From NCBI GenBank assembly GCA_965279095.1, contig CBDIHH010000002.1:62001-126000 (forward strand): a stretch of 64,000 nt of DNA, written 5' to 3'. This DNA comes from CBDIHH01 sp965279095 (lineage in GTDB: Bacteria; Pseudomonadota; Alphaproteobacteria; Caulobacterales; Caulobacteraceae). The notes under the pieces are model-generated. The model was not told where the DNA came from, did not search any database, and saw nothing but the letters and a program-made list of their open reading frames with translations. The position numbers and the translations under genes are program-made. Below, piece by piece: positions 38,609 to 47,607 of this stretch (the stretch's first letter is position 1; every line of letters begins with the position of its first letter).

Positions 38609-39346
38609 TCAGATCAGCCCCAACCCCTTGAAGCTCGCGACCCCGCCGGCGCCGATCACCAGGTGATCGTGCACGACGATGCCCAGGGCGCGGCCGGCCT
38701 CGACCACCTGGCGGGTCATGTCGATGTCCGCGCGGGACGGCGTGGGGTCGCCGGACGGGTGGTTGTGGGCCAGGATCACCGCTGAGGCCGACAGTTCCAG
38801 GGCCCGGCGCGCCACCTCGCGCGGGTAGACCGGCGCGTGATCGACGGTGCCCTGGCCCATGACCTCGTCGGCGATCAGCTGGTTCTTCTTGTCGAGGAAC
38901 AGCACGCGGAACTGCTCGCGCGGCTCGTTGGCCAGGGTGACCCGGACATAGTCGAGCAGGGCGGACCACGAGGAGATCACCGGCCGCTTGCGCGCCTCGC
39001 CCCGGTGGATGCGCACCGTCGCCTCATGCAGCAGCTTGAGATCCAGCGCCACGGTGCGGCCGACGCCCTTGACCGTGCACAGCTCGTCTAAGGAGGCCGC
39101 CATCGTCGCCGCCAGGCCGCCGAACCGAGCCAGCAGCGCCTTGGCGATGGGCTTGACGTCCCGCTGGGGGATCGAGCGGAACAGATAGAGCTCGATCAGC
39201 TCATAGTCCGGCAGGGCGGCCAGTCCGCCCGCGCCGGCGCGCTCGCGCAGCCGCTCCCGATGGCCGGCCTGGGGGGCGGGCCCGGCGTCAGCCGCGGGCC
39301 GGGCCGCCTCGAACGCCAGAAGACCAGGGAGGGGGCTCTCCTGCAT
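38609..39346 (-). CDS. radC: RadC/JAB-domain protein
   Basis: A 245-residue RadC. The N-terminal helix-hairpin-helix-like part (LCTVKGVGRTVALDLK) is followed by the JAB/MPN metalloprotease-like domain with AHNHPSGDPTPSRADI carrying the zinc ligands. Despite the name its role in DNA repair is unsettled. It is divergent from the chorismate mutase gene. Confidence 0.92.
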   Translation of the reverse strand: MQESPLPGLLAFEAARPAADAGPAPQAGHRERLRERAGAGGLAALPDYELIELYLFRSIPQRDVKPIAKALLARFGGLAATMAASLDELCTVKGVGRTVALDLKLLHEATVRIHRGEARKRPVISSWSALLDYVRVTLANEPREQFRVLFLDKKNQLIADEVMGQGTVDHAPVYPREVARRALELSASAVILAHNHPSGDPTPSRADIDMTRQVVEAGRALGIVVHDHLVIGAGGVASFKGLGLI

Positions 39347-39451
39347 GCATCGAGGCTAGAACGGAGCGGGAACTGTTGCAATCTGGCGGTCGAAATTCTT
39401 TGCAGCCCGGCTGGGCGTGATATGGGGTCGCGCCCCTCCAGTGAGCGCCTG

Positions 39452-39769
39452 ATGACGACACCCCAGCCCCTGCCGCCCGAAGACTGCGCCGACATGACCC
39501 AGGTGCGTGAGGGCGTCGACGCCGTGGACCGCGAGCTTGTCGCCCTGCTCGTGCGGCGGCAGGGCTATATGGACGCGGCGGCGCGCATCAAATCGGATCG
39601 CGGCCGGGTTCACGACAGCGCCCGCATCGAGGACGTGGTGGCCAAGGTGCTGGCCAGCGCCCGCGCCCAAGGGCTGAGCGAGGCCATCGCCGAGCCGGTC
39701 TGGCGGACCCTGATCGACCGCTGCATCGCCTATGAGTTCGACGCCTGGGACCGGCAGCGTGGCGGCTAG
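39452..39769 (+). CDS. Chorismate mutase
   Basis: A 105-residue AroQ-type helical enzyme that converts chorismate to prephenate. It shows REGVDAVDRELVALLVRRQG with the active-site Arg, AARIKSDRGRVHDSARIEDV and EPVWRTLIDRCIAYEF. ATG 39452 is used; ATG 39422 would add 10 residues. The 3' end overlaps that of the MFS gene by 4 bp on the other strand. Confidence 0.87.
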   Translation: MTTPQPLPPEDCADMTQVREGVDAVDRELVALLVRRQGYMDAAARIKSDRGRVHDSARIEDVVAKVLASARAQGLSEAIAEPVWRTLIDRCIAYEFDAWDRQRGG

Positions 39770-40977
39770 GCCGCGGCGGGCCGCCTCAGGGCGCCGGACA
39801 GGGCCAGGGCGCCGGCGGCCACGGCCAGGGGCGGCAGGGTCACGAGGCAGACCATGCTCCAGCCATAGGCGGTGAGCACGCCCCCCGAGGCGAACGAGGC
39901 CACCACCATGCAGCCGAAGACGATGAAGTCGTTGAGCGACTGAACCCGCGCCCGCTCCTCGGGCCGGTGGGCCTCCAGCACCATGGCCGACGCCCCGACG
40001 AAGCCGAAGTTCCAGCCCAGGCCAAGCAGGATCAGGGCCCCCCAGAAGTGGCCGACCTGAAGGCCGAGGAGGCCGACGGCGGCGGCCCCCGCCGTCAAGG
40101 CCAGTCCGGCCATCACGACCCGGGGCGCCCCGAAGCGGCCGATCAACCGGCCGGTGAAGAAGCTGGGGCCGTACATGGCGATGACATGCCACTGCAGGCC
40201 GAGGTTGGCTGAGGTCTGCGACAGGCCGCACAGGCGCATGGCCAGGGGCGCGGAGGTCATGACGAAGTTCATCAGCATGTAGCTGACCACCCCGCACAGG
40301 GCGGCGACCACGAAGCGTGGGTCGCGGGCGATGGCGGCCAGGGGCCGGCCGCCGCGGCGCTCCTGCGCGCTGGCGGGGGGCGGCAGGCGCACGCCGATGA
40401 GAATCGCCGCGCTCAGCACCGCCACCGCCGCCTGGGCGAGGTAGGTGGCGGCGAAGGGGTAGGGGGGCCAGCGGTCCATGGTGGCGGTGACCAGCTGCGG
40501 CCCGATGACCCCCGCGAAGACGCCGCCCGCCATCACCGCCGACAGGGCTCTGGCCCGCCGCTCGGGGGCCACGCAGTCGGCCGCGGCGAAGCGGAAGGTC
40601 AGCACCACGGCGGCATAGGCCCCGCCGAAGAAGGCCGCGGCGCAGAACAGCCAGAACGAGCCCAGCACCACCGCTGCGCTGGCCAGCAGGCCGGCGACCA
40701 CGCCGCAGGCGCAGCCGGCCATGAAGGCGGCCTGCCGGCCGAAGCGCTGGGCCAGCGCCCCGGCGGGCAGGGTGGTCAGGGCCGTGCCGACCACGAAAAT
40801 CGAGATGGGGGCGGTGGCCAGCCCGCGATGGGGCGCCAGCGTCGCCCCGACAATGGCGCCCGTGGCGTAGAAGACGGTGGCGTTGGCGCCGGCCAGGGCC
40901 TGGCAGGCCGCCAGCCGCAGGACCGCCGTCCGCGCGGCGCCGGCCGACTGGGGCCCGGCCGGCGACAGGGCGCTCAA
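39766..40977 (-). CDS. MFS transporter
   Basis: A 403-residue major facilitator protein with about 12 hydrophobic segments. The A-motif-like loop between segments 2 and 3 reads GALAQRFGRQAAF. The pattern FRFAAADCVAPERRARALS is typical of putative exporters. The substrate is unknown. The ATG overlaps the map stop, so it is cotranscribed after map. Confidence 0.87.
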   Translation of the reverse strand: MSALSPAGPQSAGAARTAVLRLAACQALAGANATVFYATGAIVGATLAPHRGLATAPISIFVVGTALTTLPAGALAQRFGRQAAFMAGCACGVVAGLLASAAVVLGSFWLFCAAAFFGGAYAAVVLTFRFAAADCVAPERRARALSAVMAGGVFAGVIGPQLVTATMDRWPPYPFAATYLAQAAVAVLSAAILIGVRLPPPASAQERRGGRPLAAIARDPRFVVAALCGVVSYMLMNFVMTSAPLAMRLCGLSQTSANLGLQWHVIAMYGPSFFTGRLIGRFGAPRVVMAGLALTAGAAAVGLLGLQVGHFWGALILLGLGWNFGFVGASAMVLEAHRPEERARVQSLNDFIVFGCMVVASFASGGVLTAYGWSMVCLVTLPPLAVAAGALALSGALRRPAAA

Positions 40978-41813
40978 CTGCCCAGGATGACCGGCTTGTC
41001 GATCCCGGCGGGGGACTTGGTGAACAGCTCCGCCCCGGTCTCGGTCACGCCGATGGAATGCTCGAACTGGGCCGAGAGGGACTTGTCACGGGTCACCGCG
41101 GTCCAGCCGTCGGACAGCAGCTTCACCTGGTATTTGCCGAGGTTCACCATCGGCTCGATGGTGAAGAACATGCCCGGCTTCAGCTCGGCCCCCTCGCCCT
41201 TGCGCCCGAAGTGCAGGACATTGGGATTGTCATGGAACACCTGGCCCAGGCCGTGGCCGCAGAAATCCCTGACGACAGAGCACCGCTGACTTTCGACGTA
41301 GGTCTGGATGGCGTGGCCGATGTCGCCGAAGCGGGCGCCGGGCTTCACCTCGGCGATGCCCCGCATCAGGGCCTCATAGGTGATGTCGACCAGGCGGCGG
41401 GCGCGGGGGGCGACCTCGCCGACGCCGTACATGCGGCTCGTATCCCCGTGCCAGCCGTCCACCGTCACCGTGACGTCGATGTTGGCGATGTCGCCCTCGC
41501 GCAGGGGGCGCTCGCCGGGGATGCCGTGGCAGACCACATGGTTGGCCGAGATGCACAGGGTCTTGGCGTAGCCGCGATAGAAGAGGCAGGCGGGCAGGGC
41601 GCCGTGGTCGAGGATGAACTCGCGCGCCAGCCGGTCGAGCTCGTCGGTCTGAACGCCTGGGACCACGTGCGGGACCAGCATGTCCAGGCATTCGGCGGCC
41701 AGCCTGCCGGCCCGGCGCATGCCCTCAAAGCCCTCCGGCCCATGCACCTTGATGCCGGACGTGCGGACGGGCGCATCCAGGGTCGGGGCGGCCAGGTTGG
41801 TGGCGTCAGTCAT
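40974..41813 (-). CDS. map: Type I methionine aminopeptidase
   Basis: A 279-residue enzyme that removes N-terminal Met. The five metal ligands are Asp, Asp (IANIDVTVTVDGWHGDTSRM), His (CGHGLGQVFHDNP), Glu (FTIEPM) and Glu (QFEHSIGVTE). The extra N-terminal segment (about 30 residues) before GFEGMRRAG is longer than in E. coli. ATG 41813 is used because the upstream TTG start is unlikely. The MFS gene follows. Confidence 0.95.
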   Translation of the reverse strand: MTDATNLAAPTLDAPVRTSGIKVHGPEGFEGMRRAGRLAAECLDMLVPHVVPGVQTDELDRLAREFILDHGALPACLFYRGYAKTLCISANHVVCHGIPGERPLREGDIANIDVTVTVDGWHGDTSRMYGVGEVAPRARRLVDITYEALMRGIAEVKPGARFGDIGHAIQTYVESQRCSVVRDFCGHGLGQVFHDNPNVLHFGRKGEGAELKPGMFFTIEPMVNLGKYQVKLLSDGWTAVTRDKSLSAQFEHSIGVTETGAELFTKSPAGIDKPVILGS

Positions 41814-41961
41814 GCTCAACTCATCTCGGCGGGGCGACGGCGTGCGGGCTTATGTCGTGATGATAGCACGGGACACAAGGGACCTCGAAGCGCCGCGGCC
41901 ACGAGGCTGCCCCACGCGGTCTGGGCCGGGTTATGCACAGGTCCGGGCGGGAGGACTGGAT

Positions 41962-42105
41962 ATGCACCATTCAGAGAAACCTATGCCCGGGACCTGGTCG
42001 GCGGTGATGATCGTGGTCTGCACCGGCGCGCTGGGGGCGGCCTTTCTGATCGGCAGCCTCGCCGCCCTGGCCCAGGGCGCCAGCTGGCTGTTCCAGCACG
42101 CCTAA
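41962..42105 (+). CDS. Small single-pass membrane protein
   Basis: 47 residues: MHHSEKPMPGTW, then one hydrophobic helix (SAVMIVVCTGALGAAFLIGS) and a short tail ending FQHA. GGGAGGA lies 9 nt before the ATG, a strong ribosome-binding site, which supports expression. It sits divergent from map and convergent with the SDR gene. No family is recognised; small helices like this often bind a larger membrane complex. Confidence 0.6.
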   Translation: MHHSEKPMPGTWSAVMIVVCTGALGAAFLIGSLAALAQGASWLFQHA

Positions 42106-42123
42106 TCGCGCGGCGCCGCGGCG

Positions 42124-43029
42124 CTACATGATCTGCGGCTGGCCGCCCACCGGCGCCATGGCGGCCGCCAGGGCGTCATCGATGGGGCTGTCGGGATCCC
42201 AGTCGCGGGCGACCACCCGGCGGCCCGTGTAGGCGTTCGACTCGTCGGCGCACAGCCACAGGGCCGGCGGACCCATGATGGCCGGCGGAAGCATGCCATT
42301 GTCGCCGGGCGCGCCCTCGCGGCCCATGACGCCCTTGCCGGCCTTGAAACCGTGATCCGCCAGCGCGCCCTTGCCGCCCCCCACCAGCAGGGCGGTGTCC
42401 GACGGCCCGCCGGGCAGCAGGACATTGACCGTCACCCCCGTGCCCTGCAGGTCCTTGGACCAGATCACCGAGGCAGCCTCGAGCCCCGCCTTGCAGGCGC
42501 TGTAGGCGCCGCCGCCGCCCCGGACCATGTTCGAGCGCGAGGTCGAGATGTTGATGATCTTGCCGAAGCCCTGCGCCAGCATGTCGGGGGTGACCGCCTT
42601 GGCCATCAGGAACGGCCCGACGAAGTTGGTGTCGACCATGTGCTGGTAGCCCTCGACCCTGGACTCCCAGAACTTGGCCGGGCGGGCGCCGGACGAGGGC
42701 TCGCCCGCCTCCATCGGCGCGCGGGCGGCGTTGTTGATCAGCACATCGATACGGCCGAACGCCGCCTTGGTCTCCGCCGCGACCCTCTGGCACGCCGCCC
42801 AGTCGGACACATCCGCCAGCAGGGTGCGGCACTGGCCCGGATTGATCGCGTCGATCGCCGCCCGGGCCGCCGACAGCTCCTCGGCCGAGCGGGCGGCCGT
42901 CAGCATCAGCCGGGCGCCGCGCCGGGCGAGCGCCTCGGCCATTACCAGGCCGAGGCCGCGCGCGCCCCCCGTGAGGATGACGACCCGGCCTTGCAGGGAC
43001 GGGTAGGGCAGGTGGTTCTCGAGCGACAT
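42124..43029 (-). CDS. Short-chain dehydrogenase/reductase
   Basis: A 301-residue SDR. The cofactor motif is TGGARGLGLVMAEALA, the structural motif NNAARAP, Ser in ISTSRS, and the catalytic Tyr-Lys in YSACKAG. The C-terminal extension of about 50 residues (MLPPAIMGPPALWLCADESNAYTG) is the longer 'SDR with product-dependent lid' form. The substrate is unknown. Confidence 0.87.
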   Translation of the reverse strand: MSLENHLPYPSLQGRVVILTGGARGLGLVMAEALARRGARLMLTAARSAEELSAARAAIDAINPGQCRTLLADVSDWAACQRVAAETKAAFGRIDVLINNAARAPMEAGEPSSGARPAKFWESRVEGYQHMVDTNFVGPFLMAKAVTPDMLAQGFGKIINISTSRSNMVRGGGGAYSACKAGLEAASVIWSKDLQGTGVTVNVLLPGGPSDTALLVGGGKGALADHGFKAGKGVMGREGAPGDNGMLPPAIMGPPALWLCADESNAYTGRRVVARDWDPDSPIDDALAAAMAPVGGQPQIM

Positions 43030-43071
43030 GGACGACTCCGGGGAAGGGCTGCGGCCTGATTCTGGAGGATC

Positions 43072-43782
43072 TTAGCCATCCTTCGGGCGCCAGGGCATGG
43101 GCTTGCCCAGGCGGATGGCCTCGACGCTGACCTCGCAATCATAGACCAGCACCTCCACGCCGCGGGCCGCCGCGTCGCGCAGGCCGGCGGCATAGGCGGG
43201 GTCGATGTCATGGGCGGTGTCGAAGGCCTGGCAGTCCATGCGCTGGACCACGAACACCATCACGGCGCGGGCGCCGCCCTCGACCTCGCGCGCCAGCTCG
43301 CCCAGGTGTTTCAGCGAGCGGGCGGCGACGCAGTCGGGAAATTCAGCCAGGCCGTCCCCGCGGTGGAAATGGCAGTTCTTGACCTCGACGAAGGCCGGCG
43401 GGCGCCCGGCGCCGGTGAGCAGGAAGTCGACCCGGCTGGCGGTTCCGTATTTCACCTCCGGTCGCACCCCCTCGTAGCCGGCCAGGGCCTCGATCCGTCC
43501 CTCGCGCAGGGCTTCGGCGACCAGGCGGTTGGGATGCATGGTGTTGACGCCCACCAGCCCGCCGTCCGCCTCCACCATCTCCAGGGTGTGGGGCAGCTTG
43601 CGGGTGGGGGAGTCGGACCGCGACACCCACACCGGCATCCCCGGGGCGCTCAGCCCCAGCATGGCCCCGGGGTTGGGCACGTGGATGGTGAGGGCTTCGC
43701 CGTCGTCGGTCTGGATATCGGCCAGGAAGCGCTTGTAACGCTGGATGAGGCGGCCCCGGCGCAGGGGCTTGTCGAACTGCAT
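43072..43782 (-). CDS. sfsA: DNA/RNA nuclease SfsA
   Basis: A 236-residue SfsA. It shows GRLIQRYKRFLADI, HVPNPGAMLGL, VNTMHPNRLVAEAL and the nuclease motif VEVKNCHF. It is named for sugar fermentation stimulation but is now viewed as a nuclease domain protein. It is next to map and radC here, an arrangement seen in related genomes. Confidence 0.92.
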   Translation of the reverse strand: MQFDKPLRRGRLIQRYKRFLADIQTDDGEALTIHVPNPGAMLGLSAPGMPVWVSRSDSPTRKLPHTLEMVEADGGLVGVNTMHPNRLVAEALREGRIEALAGYEGVRPEVKYGTASRVDFLLTGAGRPPAFVEVKNCHFHRGDGLAEFPDCVAARSLKHLGELAREVEGGARAVMVFVVQRMDCQAFDTAHDIDPAYAAGLRDAAARGVEVLVYDCEVSVEAIRLGKPMPWRPKDG

Positions 43783-43853
43783 GGCCCAAGGTCGGGCCTG
43801 GCGGCGGCGGATTCAAGCGCGGAACCGGTGGGCGCCTGCGGTGTTGCGCCGCC

Positions 43854-44384
43854 ATGGCTCGATTGAAGGTGTTCGGCGCCAACCTCGGCTTCTACGAGAC
43901 CGTCGTGGCCGCCCCCTCGATGAAGGCGGCGCTCCACGCCTGGGGCGCGCACCAGGACCTGTTCCACAGCGGCGCGGCGAAGGTCGTCAGCGACGCCGGC
44001 GCCGTGGCGGCGGCCTTGGCGCAGCCGGGGGTGGTGCTGCGGCGCGCGGTGGGATCGTCGGAGGCCTATGGCGCCGACGGCGGCCTCGGGGCGCTGAAGA
44101 TCCCCGATGAGCCCAGGCCGAAGGGGTCCCCGGCCGCAAAGCCGGGCGTGACGGCTAAGCCGCAGCCCAAGGCGCCTCCCGATCGCGCCGCCCTGACCCG
44201 GGCGGAGGCGGCCCTGGCGGCGCGCCGCCGGGACCATGAGGCGGCGAAGGCCGAACTGGACGATCGACGCCGGGCCCTGGAGGCTGAGGCGACGGCCATG
44301 CGCCGGGCCTTCGAGGCGGACGAACGGGGGCTGGAGAAGGCCCGGGCCAAGGCCGCCCTGGACTATCGCCGGGCCGGCGGCTGA
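43854..44384 (+). CDS. Hypothetical protein with C-terminal coiled coil
   Basis: 176 residues. The N-terminal part (MARLKVFGANLGFYETVVAA and GAHQDLFHSGAAKVV) looks like a small folded domain; a Pro/Lys-rich linker (PRPKGSPAAKPGVTAKP) leads to a charged helical region (EAALAARRRDHEAAKAELDD) that should form a coiled coil. No family is identified. It is divergent from sfsA and convergent with the exported protein gene. Confidence 0.6.
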   Translation: MARLKVFGANLGFYETVVAAPSMKAALHAWGAHQDLFHSGAAKVVSDAGAVAAALAQPGVVLRRAVGSSEAYGADGGLGALKIPDEPRPKGSPAAKPGVTAKPQPKAPPDRAALTRAEAALAARRRDHEAAKAELDDRRRALEAEATAMRRAFEADERGLEKARAKAALDYRRAGG

Positions 44385-44431
44385 GGCGCGGACGCGGTCC
44401 GCCGGCGCCCGCAGGCGCCGGCGGCAGGGGA

Positions 44432-44728
44432 TCAGCTCTTGTTGCAGGCGGCCAGGTCCTCGGAGGACAGGGGCACGTTGGAGGTCGAGAAGGCGGTAAC
44501 CGGGCCGGTCCATTTGACCAGATCGCGGCAGACGCGCTTGGCGCTGACATGCTGGGCGTCGGAGACCGAGACACAGGTCTCCTTGGCGCAGCTGAACACG
44601 ACGCTGCTGACGACCTTCTTGGTGGGGGCGGAGACGGGCTTCTCCAGGGTGGCGGCGATGGGGCCCGCGAGGGCGGGACCGGCGGCGAGGACCATCACGG
44701 CGGCCAGGCCAGAGATCAGTTTCGACAT
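44432..44728 (-). CDS. Small exported protein with paired cysteines
   Basis: A 98-residue secreted protein. The signal peptide (MSKLISGLAAVMVLAAGPALA) cuts after ALA. The mature part has four Cys in FSCAKETCVSV, RVCRDLV and AACNKS, likely disulfides, plus VKWTGPVTAFSTSN. Similar small secreted proteins of Caulobacterales/Sphingomonadales start with the same ATLEKPV and end in LAACN; I cannot name a function. Confidence 0.7.
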   Translation of the reverse strand: MSKLISGLAAVMVLAAGPALAGPIAATLEKPVSAPTKKVVSSVVFSCAKETCVSVSDAQHVSAKRVCRDLVKWTGPVTAFSTSNVPLSSEDLAACNKS

Positions 44729-44968
44729 GGGGGGTTCCGTAACAAGCAAAAGGACACGCGGTAGCGCGATGCTGCATTGCGGTATGAAGCCCGGCCTGGG
44801 AATGGAGAGTTGCGCGGAATGATTGCACTTTCCGCGCCTGACCCCGGAACTGCTCTACCGGGGGTCAAGGGCGGCGTCTTTAGTGGCGCCGCCGCATCTC
44901 GCATCGCGGGGCAGAGGCGCCATGGCGTGGACGGACCCCGTCTGGCGGCGTAAGCGTCTCGCGGTGAT

Positions 44969-45054
44969 GGGGACGTGGCGGAACTGGTAGACGCGCCGGA
45001 CTTAAAATCCGTTGGGCCTAGCTCGTGTGGGTTCGACTCCCACCGTCCCCACCA
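44969..45054 (+). tRNA. tRNA-Leu (UAA)
   Basis: 86 nt including the encoded CCA. The acceptor stem GGGGACG pairs with CGTCCCC, the anticodon loop CTTAAAA reads TAA at 45003-45005, and the T-loop is GTTCGACTC with a variable arm typical of class II leucine tRNA. One C-U mismatch lies at the top of the anticodon stem. It starts the accessory catabolic region. Confidence 0.93.
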
Positions 45055-45160
45055 TGACGCCGACGCCGCGCTCAAGATTTTTTGCACAGAAACGCGGCAT
45101 CTGTCTTAAATGGGGCCGCGCGTCGCCGGGTCGGCAGGCGGCGATCACGGGGACAGCCGC

Positions 45161-46054
45161 ATGCGTCTGCTGAGTTTCGAGCGGGATGGGCTGCCGCGCA
45201 TCGGCGTGCGCCTCGGCGAGGAGGTCGTCGACCTCAGCCTGGCGGCGCCGGACCTGCCGCAGGACATCCGCGGGCTGATCGCGGCCGGCCCGGACGCCTT
45301 GCGGGCGGCGGACGCGGCGGCGGCGGCCAGCCGGGCGCGGCTGCCCCTGGCGGGCGTCGTGCCGCTCATCCCGATCCCGCGCCCCGACAAGATCATCGGT
45401 CTCGGCAAGAATTACATGAAGCACGTCGCCGAGATGAAGGCCGAGGTGCAGGCCTTCCCCGGCATGTTCCTGCGCGTGCCCGACTCCCTGGTCGCCCACG
45501 GCCAGCCCATTTGGCGGCCCGAGGCGTCCGACACCCTCGATTACGAGGGGGAACTGATGGTGGTGATCGGCCGGGGAGGGCGGATGATCCCGCGCGAGAC
45601 CGCTCTGGACCACGTGTTCGGCTACGCCTGCCACAACGACGGCAGCGTGCGGGCCTATAACTACATCCCCTCGGCCCTGACGGCCGGGAAGAACTTTCTG
45701 AACACCGGCGCCTTTGGCCCCGAGATCGTCACCGCGGATGAGCTGCCCCCCGGCGGCAAAGGGCTGCGGCTGACCACCCATGTGAACGGGGAGTTGCGCC
45801 AGGACGCCGATATCGCCGAGATGCAATGGGACGTGGCCCATCTGGTGCACCTGATGTCGACCATCTTCACCCTCTATCCGGGGGACCTGATCGCCACGGG
45901 CACGCCGTCGGGGGTGGCCGCCAGCTACAAGACGCCGCCGTGGCTGAAGCCGGGCGACGAGGTGCGCGTGGAGATCGAGGGCGTCGGCCTGCTGATCAAT
46001 CCCGTCGCCGACGCGCCGAAGGTGGCGGGCGGCGCCGTGATCACCAAGCTCTAG
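45161..46054 (+). CDS. Fumarylacetoacetate hydrolase family protein
   Basis: A 297-residue FAH-superfamily enzyme. Metal ligands are in LDYEGELMVVIG, and GKNYMKH and GFDYTCHND-like (GYACHNDGSVRAY) match the active site; the substrate loop near NFLNTGAFGP and IATGTPSGVA also fits. Members hydrolyse C-C bonds of ring-opened aromatic products or decarboxylate them. It is convergent with the SDR gene, whose stop overlaps its own, and lies on the other strand from the P450 operon. Confidence 0.87.
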   Translation: MRLLSFERDGLPRIGVRLGEEVVDLSLAAPDLPQDIRGLIAAGPDALRAADAAAAASRARLPLAGVVPLIPIPRPDKIIGLGKNYMKHVAEMKAEVQAFPGMFLRVPDSLVAHGQPIWRPEASDTLDYEGELMVVIGRGGRMIPRETALDHVFGYACHNDGSVRAYNYIPSALTAGKNFLNTGAFGPEIVTADELPPGGKGLRLTTHVNGELRQDADIAEMQWDVAHLVHLMSTIFTLYPGDLIATGTPSGVAASYKTPPWLKPGDEVRVEIEGVGLLINPVADAPKVAGGAVITKL

Positions 46055-46803
46055 GCCCGCAGCGGGTAGCCCCCACCGACGACGATTGTCTCGCCGGTGA
46101 CGAAGCCAGCGTCGTCCGAGCACAGGTAGAACAGCGTCCCGATTAGGTCCTCCATCCGCCCAGGGCGCTTGATCAGTTGCATCTGCTCGACCAGGCGCGC
46201 GGCGTGGGCGGGATTGACGTCGGCGGCGGCGGCAGGGCTGTCGACCAGGCCCGGCGCGATGCCGCAGACGCGGATGTTGTCGACCGCCAGCTCCTGGGCC
46301 AGGGCCACGGTCAGGCCGCGGACTGCCAGCTTGGAGACCCCGTAGGGTCCGGCCAGGGTGATGCTGGCGATGGATGAGATGTTGATCACCACGCCGCCGC
46401 CCCGCGCCGCCATGCCCGGACGGCAGGACGCCGCGCAGTTGACGATGCCCACCACATTGACGTCGAGCATCTGCCGCCAGTGCGCGCGGGGCAGCACGGT
46501 GCAGGGCTGGTTGTAGAAGCTGAGGTGGCGGGCGGCGCAGTTGATCAGAATATCCGGACCGCCGAGCGCCTCGGTCACCTGACCCACGCCGTGGTCCACC
46601 ATCGCCTCGTCGGCGACATCGCAGACAGAGGCCACGGCGCGACCTCCGGCGTCGATGATCGCCCGCGCCGCCGCCTGTCCGCGTCCCGCGTCCAGATCGA
46701 GGATGCCGATGGCGGCTCCTTCCCGCGCCAGGGCCTCGGCGAAGGTGAGGCCGATGCCGTCCCCGCCGCCGGTGATCACCGCCGTTTTGCCGGCGAACCT
46801 CAT
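46051..46803 (-). CDS. Short-chain dehydrogenase/reductase (operon end)
   Basis: A 250-residue classical SDR: TGGGDGIGLTFAEALA cofactor loop, NCAARHL, Ser in INISSIASI, Tyr-Lys in YGVSKLAVRG, and a C-terminal VTGETIVVGGGY. It is the last gene of the P450 operon, with an ATGA overlap to the upstream gene. It likely oxidises an alcohol intermediate. The stop overlaps that of the FAH gene by 4 bp. Confidence 0.9.
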   Translation of the reverse strand: MRFAGKTAVITGGGDGIGLTFAEALAREGAAIGILDLDAGRGQAAARAIIDAGGRAVASVCDVADEAMVDHGVGQVTEALGGPDILINCAARHLSFYNQPCTVLPRAHWRQMLDVNVVGIVNCAASCRPGMAARGGGVVINISSIASITLAGPYGVSKLAVRGLTVALAQELAVDNIRVCGIAPGLVDSPAAAADVNPAHAARLVEQMQLIKRPGRMEDLIGTLFYLCSDDAGFVTGETIVVGGGYPLRA

Positions 46804-47606
46804 GCGCCGGCGCCCCATCGGGCCGCGGCGCTCAGCAGCGGCAGGTCGATCCCCTCGGCCCGGGCCGCGATGCGGGCGGCGTCGACATCCTTGTCCAGAT
46901 AGGGGCGGAAGCGGTCCAGCACGGTGGCCACGGACGGGTCGGCCTTGAAGGCGGCCATGGCGTAGCTCGAGCCGCTGCAGCGCTGCACGGCCTGGGCGAA
47001 GGCGCCAGGGTCGAGACCCATCGCCTCCGCGGCGGTGACGGCTTCGGCCGCAAGGCTGGCGTTGGCGGCGAACACCAGGTTGTTGAGCAGCTTGGCCTGT
47101 CGTCCCGCGCCGAGCCCGCCGAGATGGAAGATCTGCTCGGCGTAGGTCTCGAGAATCGGCCGCGCCGTCTCGAGCACACGGCCCTCGCCCCCGATCAGCA
47201 GCACCAGGGCGCCGCGGGCGGTCATCTTCGCCGTGCCGCTGAAGCAGGCGTCGAGGACATCGACACCCGGCGGGGCGGCGGCGGACAGGTCGTCCAGCAG
47301 GGCGGGGCTGCCGGTCGTGTGCACGACGACGACCGTCCCCGGCCGCAGCGCCGCCAAGGCGCCGTCGTCCAGCATCACCGCGCGCAGCTGAGCATCGTCG
47401 AACAGGTTGACGCACAGCACGTCCGCCTCGCTCGCGACCGCCGCCACCGAACCGCTCAGCCGTGCGCCGGCGGCTTCAAGGGCCGGCCGGCCGTCGGGGC
47501 GGCGATTGTGCCCGACCAGCCGATGGCCGGCGCCGAGGATGCGCAGGGCCATGGGCGCGCCGATCTGCCCCAGGCCTATGAAGCCGACGCAGAGGGGCGC
47601 GGCCAT
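46800..47606 (-). CDS. 3-Hydroxyisobutyrate dehydrogenase-family protein
   Basis: 268 residues. The Rossmann start GFIGLGQIGAPMA, the loop GSPALLDDLSA and the conserved catalytic Lys in GAGRQAKLLNNL mark a beta-hydroxyacid dehydrogenase. The substrate is a beta-hydroxyacid, which fits oxidation of a P450 product chain. ATG 47606 gives MAAPLCV. It is 1 bp after the aldehyde dehydrogenase stop and overlaps the SDR start. Confidence 0.87.
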   Translation of the reverse strand: MAAPLCVGFIGLGQIGAPMALRILGAGHRLVGHNRRPDGRPALEAAGARLSGSVAAVASEADVLCVNLFDDAQLRAVMLDDGALAALRPGTVVVVHTTGSPALLDDLSAAAPPGVDVLDACFSGTAKMTARGALVLLIGGEGRVLETARPILETYAEQIFHLGGLGAGRQAKLLNNLVFAANASLAAEAVTAAEAMGLDPGAFAQAVQRCSGSSYAMAAFKADPSVATVLDRFRPYLDKDVDAARIAARAEGIDLPLLSAAARWGAGA

Positions 47607-47607
47607 C

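Noticed and set aside
46804..47415. Possible fusion or N-terminal extension of the SDR at 46051
   Set aside because: The extension is an out-of-frame shadow of the hydroxyisobutyrate dehydrogenase-type gene; a start at 46803 gives a standard SDR.
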